A stretch of DNA of 64,000 nt, taken from NCBI GenBank assembly GCA_013433145.1, contig CM024174.1:11847484-11911483 (forward strand). Reading direction: 5' to 3'. The translations under genes and the position numbers were made by a program. Positions 30,454 through 42,031 of the stretch are shown here, piece after piece. Position 1 is the first letter of the stretch. The number at the start of each line of letters is the position of its first letter. Source of the stretch: Ascaris suum. Taxonomy: Eukaryota; Nematoda; Chromadorea; Rhabditida; Ascarididae. Below the pieces are notes generated by a model that was not told where the DNA came from, did no database searches, and worked only from the letters and a program-made list of their open reading frames with translations.

Positions 30454-33102
30454 TTAATGTGCCAATATAATAGCAACTAAAATGAGTGAAATGGTGGAGG
30501 TAATAGTGATACTTGCTGAGTTCATTGTTAATGAATAGGGAATCGTTGTTGTCGATTTCTTTTTTGGTGAGATTTGTGCTCGAATTTTCGAATGAATCGA
30601 ACCATCATCTAATCCTGTACCCACAAAAAGTTGCATATTAAGTGCAACATTATTCGCGGTATTCGAAACGCACAATTGCTTTGCGTTCTCCTCATTGCCG
30701 ATATAGTATACTTCTCGATTGCTACGATGCTTCTAAAAATCACTTGTAAAGATGAATCCATGAATTTCAATTGATCACTATATTTCACCTCATAGATAAT
30801 TGTGTGGATTTAATAGGGCATTATCAAAAACTAAAAGAGAAATAAATTGGCTGCACGTTGAAAAAATTGACCACATTGTTAGTCGTATGTTTATATCTCA
30901 AATGCATTCATAACTATGTGATCTTTGTTGTAAATATGCTCTCGAAAGGGACGATAAATTTCTTTTTCAATTTTAAAGATCAATTATAGTGAGCAAGTAA
31001 ACGTTATTCAAGAAACGAAATATTAGAAAATCTCCATTAGGATTCTCACTGAGATTTCCAGTCTAATTTTAATGCAATATAGCATCGTGATAAAAGTAAA
31101 ATTTAGCAATGATAGCAGTAATAGCGATGTAGGTTTTGATAGTAGATCTCACTAATAGGTGTTTATTGGCTTATCAGTGCTACTATGGTTTCTACATACA
31201 ACTGCTATTAGCAAACACCATCAATACTCTGAAATTGCAAACACATAGCGTAATATATGCAAGACATGGTAGTTGTAACACTAATATGTGGTACTAATAT
31301 GGTAATAAAATTGCAATAATAGTGTCAGCACTAATAAATTTAACCTTATCATTATTTCAGCTTTTCTAGATAAGTGGACTAAGAATCTTTTCTTGCATAA
31401 CGCGTTTAAATATTTGATTTGCCAGTAAAGTCGGTGAAATATGTGCTTTTTTACATCCATGTCATCTCAGTGGCAGTTTAGAGCAAGTTACCAAAAAATG
31501 CATGATAAAAAATATGCCTCTCTATTGCAACTGTTCCTAGACCCTCATAAACCAATCGATGCAGAAATGAAAATCATGACAGCGCGTACTTACAGAACTA
31601 ATAGTTCAGCGTGGATTATATGATAACTTGAAACGCTGTTTCTAAAAGTGTGACGGTATTAAAAATTCCTCTCCAAAGGTACAGAGAATTTAAGTACCAG
31701 AATATTTAATCTATTTTCCTATTTCAAAATCAGAAGAAGTACTAACGCCATAGTTATGCATATTTTTAAGCAATAAAATCTTCGAGTGGTCTCTCTCAAA
31801 TTAAGAGCTGTAACAATCAGGTAACATTCTGGACCGTCCTGACTGGCGTCTGGAATCAACATGGTGAGGTATGGTTCATCTCTTATGCACTTAAAAGAAA
31901 AAGCAAAAAATATGCGATACCTTTTTAACGAGATAGAATTTATTGCTGAATGAAAATGCTATATAATCGGATTCATTGAAATGCGGCAGTTGCTTATGAT
32001 CGGATAAGAATGTGAAAATACCACGATCACTTTCCACTTCTTGATAACCCAATCTCTCCGTTTCGTAGTATAGCCGCTATAATATTAGTCAAAGTCAAAT
32101 CTAGATAGAAATACCCAGTTTCCGCAAGTGGCTATATTGCTTCGCCGTCGAACTATTTTTGTCCGTTTTTTTTGGTAAATAAATAGCCATGAGAGTAATC
32201 GAAATTACTTAGTAATGAAAAGTGATGTTTTTAATATCACGAAAGATATTCGAAAGTTTTGTTTATCATTGTAGTTCTTTCGTTACCTCATTAAAAGAAT
32301 AAATTAAATATCCTTTAGCGTAACAGATATTTAACATTTTCTATGTTGTGCAAAAGTCTCGAAACAAAAATATGGAATACTAATGGTCACTTCGTCCCTC
32401 CCCCCCCCCCCCCCCAACCCCTAACAATAAACTATTCATGGACGTGAAGCTCATCTTCGATAATATAACAATTGAATAAATGCCTTAGCAATAGCATAAG
32501 TATTTCCATGAACGAACTTTTAGTTCTCTAAGTATTACCGCTCGTAAGAGGAAATACAATCATTAAGCTATTCTTATTTTAAGCGTTTTCGATAGATAAC
32601 GAATTCTTCAATTTTATGAGTGGTGTTTTTTATGAAAGCAACTTTCTTACACGAGATTTTATAATTGATAAAAAATAATAGCATAATTGAGTATAGTATA
32701 GTTGGATAGAATATATGCCATATTCGATTAAATCATAAAATAGCACTTAAACGAACCTTTAGATCAGAGTCGAATGAACTCAACTTGAAATTCGAGTCGT
32801 TGATTTCCTCATTTTTTGCGAACTTTCCTGACGATAGATTATACATACCGTCGAACATGACAGCTTCTTCTCAAATTCAACATAATTTGATTATCTATTA
32901 CGATAATTTCAGGTGAAAAGTAAACAGTCACTGTATATTAGTGCAAGTCGTCATAGATGATAAGTGACTAAAGGTATAGTCGATCGGATGGAATTTCCGC
33001 ATACGTGCAAATTTGTTACCTGGCCTCAAGATCAAATAGATGATCTTATTAACTGTATCTAGTTATATTTAAAAATTCTATCAACAAAGCAATTAAAATC
33101 AT
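30454..33102 (-). CDS. Unrecognised secreted protein with C-terminal hydrophobic (GPI or membrane) tail, partial model
   Basis: Exon 1, 33102-33054, encodes a signal peptide (MILIALLIEFLNITRY) and lies 6 bases after the acceptor AATTCAG. Further exons: 32930-32849 (TVYFSPEIIVIDNQIMLNLR, donor GTATGT), 32076-31930 (RLYYETERLGYQEVESDRGI, ending FSNKFYL), 31889-31815 (CIRDEPYLTMLIPDASQDGP, ending ECYLI) and 30732-30454 (REVYYIGNEENAKQLCVSN, a KKK-TTT linker, then TSTISLILVAIILAH and stop). The last exon looks like a GPI-anchor signal or tail anchor. The junction between exons 2 and 3 is not in phase, so an exon is missing or a boundary is wrong; the intron after exon 3 would be only 41 (or 31) bases. 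An alternative reading through the 31.8 kb donor also ends in a hydrophobic tail. It lies just downstream of a second secreted-protein gene on the same strand. Confidence 0.6.
31441..31623 (+). other. Weak open frame, 60 codons, inside the minus-strand gene
   Basis: After the acceptor-like TCATCTCAG, a frame SQWQFRASYQKMHDKKYASL continues to TGA with acceptable codon use. It overlaps an intron of the minus-strand secreted gene. Nothing else supports it. Confidence 0.15.
32400..32415. repeat. Poly-C tract, 16 bp
   Basis: A pure C16 run within an intron-sized gap of the minus-strand secreted-protein gene. Confidence 0.95.
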
Positions 33103-33213
33103 TCGATACTGAATTATCATTCAAAATATAAATAACCGTTCACAAATTACACTTACATAGGGCATATTCGCTGAAATAATTAATCTTTATGCCATTTCGG
33201 ATGGACAGGTAAA

Positions 33214-35364
33214 TTAATGTAAGAAGGGCGCTTTACAAGAACGTGATTGATCAAAAGGTTTATTAAGAACATGAAACGAATATGCGATCCCAGCACTCTC
33301 ATTTGGATGCTCTGTAAATTCAAAGCGTCCAACACCCTCCCCTCCTTCCCCACCTCCCAGCCGCCTATCCCCTATCCGCTTCATATTCCGGTATATGACG
33401 GTTTTGCAAATCGACCACCGTATCAAAACAGTTTATGACGAATATTCAACTTCTTTTATTTGCCTCCTTTGCAAATTTAAAAACAACAACAAGACATGGG
33501 GACATGAAGAAGATACTATTGAACAAGAATTTCATTCGTGGTATCTAAATCAGCCGGAGCGTTCCTCACACACAAGTGCACACCAGCTCGTCAGAAGAAA
33601 TTTTTCGCTGCAATAATAAATGCAATTAGATACCATTTTTGTAAAGCACGTGCAGTATATCGGTATTGACGTCGGTTACATGAGCAACGATCTCGTCGAC
33701 CTCTCCTTCAGGTATCACCCAAGTCTTTCGCCACTCAGATCTGCTGAATTTGCAACTATGAAATGAGTCAAACGACTGCCATTCACAGCCGTCAAGATAT
33801 ACCGATTTCTTCTGAGCGACAAGAACCTCATATTCTGCAAAATCAGCAAATTAGCCGTTATTTTCGACAAAATTTGCTAACATCTTTACGACGTTTCATT
33901 AGTGGCTGAATTTTAAGACGTAATAAAGTAAATTGCTCAAAAACTTTTTTAACGCAGGTTTTAACTGAGTTAACAAAGATTCAATATCATGTTGACCCAT
34001 TTATTTAGAATTATATGAGAATTAAAAAGGGTCCTTAGAAATACTACACCCTCAGTGGTACTTGAAAATTTGCAATTTGATATCTAATTTTTTAGAAATA
34101 AATGAAGAAAGGAAAAAAAAAAAAGAGAGACTAAAGCTATCAAAATATCAAAAGATATGTTTTCATATGAAAAGAGAAAGAAAAAATGCAAAAATCTATT
34201 AAATTCTCAATATTTTCGACATTTTATTCCCATTGGGATCGTTTTCAGGAAACGGGAATCTTTTTTTTTTCCAATGAATTATGTATGTATCGGATAAAAT
34301 TCATTATTGAAAGCATCGAAATAAATGTGATTTTCGCACCGTTATCTTTTCTGTAGAAAAACGGCACCGGATCGTTGCATCCGGAAGGTAATCCTTGTAC
34401 CATTGTTATATCGAAAGGTTTATTTTCGAGCTCATCGCCGATAATATAAAATAATGTGCAACTTGATGTTTTTCCCAATATCGAGAAATCCGTATGTCCG
34501 ATCACCTTGCGAATATTATCGAATGAACACTCCACTTCGTCTAAACGAAAATATGTGCTCAAAAAAAAGGGAATATTCATATAGACGGTAATAAAGAACA
34601 TGCATTTACTTATTTTATTTCAGGAAGGCTTCTTTTGCGCCATCTTAGATGACTTTCTTTCTAAGTTCAATTAAAGACTTGAAGTTATGCTAATGCATAT
34701 TGCAAAAGAATACCGTTTGGTTGGTGATATGTTTAAGCTTTACGAACGAAAAATCTCTATTCATAGAAGCACAAAGAAGATTGCAATGAAGCAATGGAGT
34801 ACAAGAACAATACAAATACGCATAATGAGGAAAAAAAACATCTTCCTCGAGTGTATCATAAATCAGTACTTCAAGATATATCAGAAAACGTTCATGCAAC
34901 AATCGCCTAAAATCACGCACATTCCGGAAGAATTTTCAATAAATCAACCATTCCTACCTAAAATCTGATAATAAACCGTCTTCAGTAAACATACTTACCT
35001 AAAATTTGCTAATTTAGTAAACTATTTTTAGTAAACCACTAAACCAAAATTTAGCGTAATAAGACACGAATGCGTCAACAATATTGAATAGACGATAGAA
35101 ATCTGCTTATATGATCCATTGAAGCGTAAATTAATTAGACACTCAATGAGTTGCATTATCGTACGCAATCGTAAACGTTGTTTGGTCGAATCGCAAAATT
35201 AAAGATCAATAACCTCATTTCCTTAAGGAAAAGAAATCTCCATGAAATGACTTACTTTCTGGTGTATTTCGAAGAGAATCGAATGATACTTGCGACATAC
35301 CGTTAAGATTTCCACTACACAATTCAGATACTACCACCAATAAGTTCAATAATAAAAGCCACAT
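33214..35364 (-). CDS. Unrecognised secreted cysteine-containing protein, 187 residues, four exons
   Basis: Exons: 35364-35301, 34540-34340, 33834-33634, 33311-33214 (stop TAA). All three introns are in phase 1, and exons 2 and 3 are both exactly 201 bases, so each could be duplicated or skipped without changing frame. Exon 1 is a signal peptide (MWLLLLNLLVVVSELCSGNLN without the last residue shown is the clean hydrophobic core), placed 9 bases after the acceptor TAATTTCAG. The mature part has cysteines in DEVECSF, TSSCTLFYIIGDELE, PSGCNDPVPFF, LDGCEWQ, HSCKF and RSCKAP; an even number allows disulfides. No membrane segment follows, so secretion is expected. No family is recognised; parts (DITMVQGLPSGCNDP...EYEVLVA) resemble the neighbouring gene (YLTMLIPDASQDGPEC...REVYYIG), suggesting distant paralogues. 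Confidence 0.75.
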
Positions 35365-35373
35365 ATCGTAAAT
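35365..35373 (-). promoter_or_regulatory. Leader or trans-splice acceptor before the 187-residue gene
   Basis: On the minus strand TATAATTTCAG immediately precedes a 9-base leader and the ATG at 35364. This is the usual layout of a nematode spliced-leader site, although a short 5'-UTR intron would look the same. Confidence 0.5.
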
Positions 35374-35535
35374 CTGAAATTATAATAGGTTCGGAAAACC
35401 GGAAACGCTCTATCATATACGACCGGATAATGCTCTATTATAATAAACAAATATTGAGTTCCAAACACTTATTGCATTTCCAATAAAAGTGTAATTTCAA
35501 TAGATGGCTTCAAAAATATAGGAGAAGACTTCTTT

Positions 35536-35556
35536 GGGGGGGGGGGGGGGGGGGGG
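35536..35556. repeat. Poly-G tract, 21 bp
   Basis: A pure G21 run, the longest G/C homopolymer in the window, about 170 bp upstream of the start codon of the minus-strand secreted gene. Confidence 0.95.
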
Positions 35557-36853
35557 AATACACAGAGCAAATTATTTAAGATTTAAATGATCATTCTTAC
35601 AAATGCGACCTTATAGTATTTCATCTCGAGGAAAATAAAAAGAACATCCGAGAGATTTTTCAAACTTGGAGCACAAATCACATTGTCATTCTTTCATCCC
35701 AACTTCTGTGGATATTGCTATTCGAAAAAAAAATGCAGCTATTACTTCATCAATAATAATACTATAGTTTTTAGTATCCGTTCGACTCGTCTTTATGCTT
35801 TGTTAATCTGTTATCATAACGAAAAGTTATGCACAATAATTCATTACTCCTACATAACTAACAACTATTTAGCTTGAGCGTAAATTAACAGGTTACCTAA
35901 CGGTAAATATTACAACGACCGAAATTTTTACCTCTAGTAATTCTTGAACTCAAAGAACCCGATAGGCGAAAGGGCACAAAAAGCATACACATAACATCCT
36001 TTAGCTCAAACTTTCGCAAAAACACAAATAAATCAGGAGTATACTATATACGATCGGTCTCTATGAATGTTTGCTAATATTATAGGGAAAACTTTTATAA
36101 CGAGAGGGAAATATCGGAAATTAGATGAGCACAATTTTAAACATCTTCTCGAGCACTAAGAAATATTAGTCTGAAGATGTGTAATAGATTAGATGGTCAC
36201 TAGCAAATGTTAACCAAATAAGAGAGATAAATAAGAGAAAGAAGTAAAAAAAAAAGAAAAAGATTTTGAAAAACTTCATTGCGTATATCATTAATTGACT
36301 TAATGCTTTTTTTTATTGGATAATAATTTTAGGTAATTGAAATGAAATCATTGAAATATAATTTTAGCGTTTTTGCTCTATATAATTGGTTTTTCTTCCT
36401 TATTTTTCCTTCCTCACATCATTCTTTTTTTTTTTTTGCTTCTTATATGAAGGTGCGAAATAAAAATTCATGTGGAAATGAGAAAGAAATGCGATAATGT
36501 TATTCTAATTTCAATCAACAACAATCATTATTACTTCATAGATATTATGTCTTTATTGATATTTGTCCTAACTGTTTTTATTTTTTAACAAATATTTCTC
36601 GTAAAAGAGTTAATCATAGCTCTATTTGAGAAAAAAGTTTTTTTTTTCTTTGAAAAATGAGTTTCGAAGCCAAAAGAAAAAAAATTTTTTTTGACTTTAA
36701 AAGCATAAAATTAAGAATTTAAAAGACTAGAATTTATTTTTTACTTATATAGTGTTGCATTATCCTCTTTATCGATCCTAATACTATTGTTGAAGATGAG
36801 AAAATAAAATAATCAATGTGTTGGATGTTTTTTTTCCTTTTTTTTTGCATCAG

Positions 36854-38408
36854 AATGCAACGGTGATGAGTGCAAAGTGTATTGCGATAACGATCAAAGG
36901 TGATTGTGGATGGCATTGACATGTTAAAACCTTGATGTGATATATATAGTCACACTCATACACCTAAATTATTCTATTTTTTTTTTTTGCAAATCTCAAA
37001 AATGCTCAAATTGCATCACGATGCATTCATTTTTTTTCAAGGTTTAATCAATTTGGGTGTTGCTAAATTTACTCATCAATAGATTTCCTACCTAACAATG
37101 ACATAATCATCAAATGTGATGCAATATGATTGTCTCTTTTTGATGGAAGCTTAAGAAAGGAAAGAATCATTTAAATATTTTAGTAGTATTTTATCGAGTA
37201 AATAAGTTATTTCATTAATCATCGCTGCTATTATGAAAAAAATTCATTACATATTTTAGTCGTAAATAAATATGACAATAGACAGCATAATTAGAGTTCG
37301 ACGCATTGGCGAATGGCATTTGTGCTATGAACGCTGAGAGGGTAGAGGCGAAGTCGGCTCATCTCACAAGATAAGATAAGCGATAAGAGGTGAACCAAAG
37401 AGGTATGTGTGTGCGTGTGTGCATGTGTGTATGTGAAGTACATATGCTGGAATAGAACAGCCCTTGAGGGGATATGTTCGATACTTACCCTTCCTGTTGG
37501 CATGTTGTAAGAAAGCAGTATCCGACTCATTGTTTGTCAGCTAAGTGACCAACTACCCAAAACCGCCACTATGGCTTTGATGAAATTAGATAAATTCGAA
37601 CAAAAAAAAAGAACACCACATAGATTCTTTTTTTCCTTGCCGCCAATTTCCTGTTGTTTTACAGCAACCCTTCATTAGGGCATAAATTTCGCACTTTACA
37701 GTGAATTATGATTTTATGGGACTGTTTGTTTACACCTCGATATTAAGTCAATTTTTTAAATTTTGCATCACTTTTTTTGCTTATATTTGATAAGCTTCTG
37801 CTAATTGTTACGGTATCGAATTATGGTTTATGTTTTCCTTTTTTTAAAAAACTTCTTCCTATTTTATACGAAAGGATGAAGAATAATTTTAATGGAATCA
37901 ATTCTTTTATTACATGGGATGATAAATTTTCTTCTTCAAAAATGAGAGTTTAGGTGAAAAACGAGCCCAGAACCCGGAAGGTCCTATAATATTCAAAAAT
38001 TGCAGACGAAAATTGACGGCCCAATCAAATATGCAAAGACATAGAACCTGTGAAATGATGAAACTCCATATTGATCCATCAAACCTGCAGGAGTGTTCTG
38101 GATTTATAAATTATATGCAATGCTTCGCAAAAAACACTCAACTCAGAAATTCTCTTGCTTCCTCCAGCAGCTTTAGGGTCAGTCGTTTGCTGGTTTATAG
38201 GCGAAACATCATATTATTTTACTTGTCTGACACCTTCTGCACCGGTTTTCGACATGATATACTTCAAGTTTATTATTGCAATTGCTGTGATATCAAAGGC
38301 GACAAGCATGCTCGGAAGTTGTCACTAGTTATGATTAATCGCGAAATCACTCACTATTTAACATCGAAAACTGTGAATGACTCAGTTGGATGTAAAGCGA
38401 CAATGTAA
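36854..38408 (+). CDS. Cysteine-rich protein, two joined exons, 5' end missing
   Basis: A 46-base exon (36854-36899) after TTTGCATCAG encodes CNGDECKVYCDNDQ and ends at AG/GTGATT in phase 2. The next exon starts at 38006 after AAAATTGCAG in the matching phase (AG|A gives R) and reads RKLTAQSNMQRHRTCEMM, then DPSNLQECSGFINYMQCFAK, running open to TAA at 38408. A GTCAGT donor after SSSSFR could end the exon earlier; the remaining frame holds more cysteines (FCTGFRHDIL, YYCNCCDIKG). The spacing of cysteines around a helix-like FINYMQC is reminiscent of nematode DUF19-type secreted domains, a weak resemblance only. No signal-peptide exon with matching phase was fixed upstream; MSLLIFVLTVFIF at about 36553, just after an acceptor, is a candidate but its phase does not fit. 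Confidence 0.5.
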
Positions 38409-40075
38409 CACATCAGTGATGACTCCATAAAACCTTTCTTTCTATCAACTAAAACTCAATGAAACTTAATATGCAAACATGCTAACAGAGTTGCAAATGA
38501 GTAACCGCATAGAGAGGTTCATTTGAGTATCTGAAGAGAAGAAAGAGGAGCGAGATTGCACAGCGAATAAAAGCTTGTAAAATATTTAGATATTTATTTC
38601 TACTTAGAACATAATGAAAACTAATAAAAAAAAAAAGAGTAAGTTTGATCATTAACTGCTATTAATTTCCCAGGAAAACAATGTTAAGCAAAAAAGTGAA
38701 ATACCTTTCTCGTATAATGATTTAAATAAATTTGCATTTAATGAATATTTTCAGAAATCCCTCCAAATAAGTAAGAATTTATGTTCACGACGATAGAAAT
38801 TTTTTGAGCCTCGAAACGTTAAAACGACCGATCGCATTAATTATAGACAACAGTGAAATGACATCTCTCAACTAAAAAAATTCGTTTTTGAAATGCGTTT
38901 CGCCGATTTTAATAGAAAATCATCCATAAAACTTTATAATATGTCTATATTTGTCAATAATTTAAGTAAAACATTGTCAGATGAAATGAAAGAATAATAT
39001 TAAAACCTGAATTTAACCTGAATTTAAGTAAAACCTGAAAAAGAATAATCACTTTGTAATGATGGGTTATATTCATCAAAATTTTTTTCGCCAATCACTT
39101 TTATCGTTGTCGAATTGAAATTAATGCATTAAAAGTTGCGCGTAAATTTGAAAATTCATATGCATCAAAATGAAGTTATAATGATATACTTTTTCGTACA
39201 AGTTCACTAGAAGAGAATAGAAATGCAAATGATTAAACTCATACGAATTTATAGATTAATGAATTAAGAAATTTATGAACGAAATAGATTTCCGATTGAA
39301 AAAGATAAAGTTTTTTTTTTTTTGTGAAAGAAAAGAAATTTATAAGAAATGCCCGCAAGAAAAGAAAGAACAATGAAGTATGATATTAAAAATTATTCTC
39401 TTCGTGGAATTATATCCTTTAAAAAAAATCATTTTATTAATTATATGAACGATTTCTAAACGAGTAAACAAGTCGGAAGATAAAAAGCTGGCTAGCAACT
39501 CCATTAATTTTGCATTTATGGGAAAGATCGTTAAGTGAGACTCACTTGGTGGGTGATCTCTTAAAATGGATTTTGGAAGAGCTCATTAAGAGAGTCAAAA
39601 ATGACACCAATCAATAGCATCGTACCAAATCGAAAATAAATATTTCACTAATAAACCTTCTTTTAATATAATTTCAGATAATAGAATCTCTTTGTAAATC
39701 ATATTAATATTCTCATGTGGAAAAGAATTTCATAGAAGTGCTGATTTAATTTTTACAAAAATTTTACGATTATTACATATTTATTTAAATTTGGAGAACA
39801 TTTTCGGTCTTTATGAAAATTTCTGATAACGTTTAGAGGCAAATACCTGAAATGTTTCACCCTTGTTTATATCGTATATACTAATAATGGAGATAAAAGG
39901 TCAACAATGAATATCAATCTCCCTTGAAAAATCCATTGAAAATTTGGTGCAAATCTTTCAACTTGATACGAATAACATTAGCCTCACTCATCAGTTGTGA
40001 AGTTACATGCCTGTCCCATTAGTAAATGTGTTTAATCAATGAAAGAGTGAATGATCAAGTAAATATACAAATAAA

Positions 40076-40356
<281 letters not shown>

Positions 40357-42005
40357 ATGCTTCATATTTTTAGCAAGCCAAATGCTGCTAAGCTCTCAAA
40401 ACAGAGCAATTTTCAATCTACGCGAAGAACTATTATGCTCGCTTATCGCTAAATGATTTCTCATCAAGTGAACTCATTTAATTTTTTTTTTCCAGTAGGA
40501 TCGCCTCTTTTAGTTGCACGCAAATGCAATCACATTTTATTTTCTTCGCATCTTCCTCATTTTCCGCCTTATCATTTCCAATTGCGAATCATCTCTTCTA
40601 TGTGATGATGTTTTCATCACGAAGAAATATTCTTGCAGAAAATACGCTCATAGATAACATTTCCTCTCATTTACACAATAACTATAAAATGTTGCAATGA
40701 GGCGCTATAAATATATCATTCTTATCTAAATATATATTTAAAAAAATTTTCACTATATAAAATTTTTCAAATATAAAGATTTTCATATGTCGAGCGGAAT
40801 TGAGAGAAGCATTTTAAGCTATCAAACAAATAAATAATGCATGAATGTTTTCCTCAATATGATATTTATACTCAGAAATTTCAATTCATTTTTGTATTTG
40901 GCAAATAGCCAAATTTCGAAACATTTTCACTTCAATGATCTCTTTCATAATCGTAGTGAATTTGCATATGGAGGTTTCCAATGGTAGAATTCGTTTCGCT
41001 GCGAATAAACTGATTGATTTTTAAAGTATGAAGTGAATAATGTATTGACTAGTCCATATTGCAATATTCATGAGTGGCTCGTTGCAATAAACGAGCAATC
41101 TTGCAATGTTCAATAGTGCAACTAGATAAATTTGCAAAGCAAAATAGTTTCCCCTTAAAGAAAATGCTCATAATTTCGTATGATTATAGCACTATGGAGT
41201 CAAATTTCGAGTCGAATTCTTTGAAAATCAATATAATACCATAATAACACTAAAAATATCGAATTGAAATTAATTCCATATTTATTGAAAATTTCAAATT
41301 TTTATACCTATTCTATCTTCATTTAAGCAAATATGTCGCTTAGGATCGATATTCGATGTTCATCAGATTCATCGAGAGAAGTCATTCTGCACAATGAAAA
41401 CAGCAATAAACTATAGAGGATTAATGAAATTTGAAATTTTTTATTATGAGTCTATTGTCATATGATAGGATTATCATTTTTCATATAATTGAACTCTTTC
41501 AATCAATGATTAATTTTCATTAGGAGCCGAATTTAATAAGAATAATTTGAAATACACAAGGGATAGAAATTCCCAAAAAAAATAAAATGTTTGCAACGTC
41601 GGGGCAAACGTTACTGACGGAAAAAATAGAAGCATAAAAACTTCACAACTCAATGCTTATATATTTCCGCACTTTCGTTATGCTAAACAAAAGAAATTGA
41701 ACGTTTCTGAAAATGAGAATAATTTGAATATGCCAAAAAAAATTTTGAATGAGCCTAATTAATAGTTGCAGAGAATCATTAAACGTTCATCTTATGGTTC
41801 CGCCTGAAAGCAGCATTTTATAAATTGAAATTCCGCTCCGTAATCATTTAAAAAAGCGAGCAAGCGCACTCTACACTATACAATGATGCGAACATTACTG
41901 AGATGTCCAAATACGGAAGAATTTCTAATCCATCGTTTAGCATCAAAAATTTGTTGTGATTCATTTGCTTATCCTCTTATACCTCATCTTAAAGGTTATT
42001 CATAC

Positions 42006-42031
42006 CGACAAGGTACGAATGTACCTTGTCG
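42006..42031. other. Perfect hairpin, 11-bp stem and 4-nt loop
   Basis: CGACAAGGTAC, loop GAAT, GTACCTTGTCG. The stem is perfect and unusually GC-containing for this AT-rich region. It lies within a short plus-strand open frame (41883-42071) of doubtful coding value. Could be a small structured RNA, a mobile-element end or chance. Confidence 0.8.

Noticed and set aside
37291..37530. Minus-strand frame with an MSRILLSYNMPTGR start and GTAAGT donor
   Set aside because: The possible second exon gives only about 37 residues through a GT microsatellite region; too weak to annotate.
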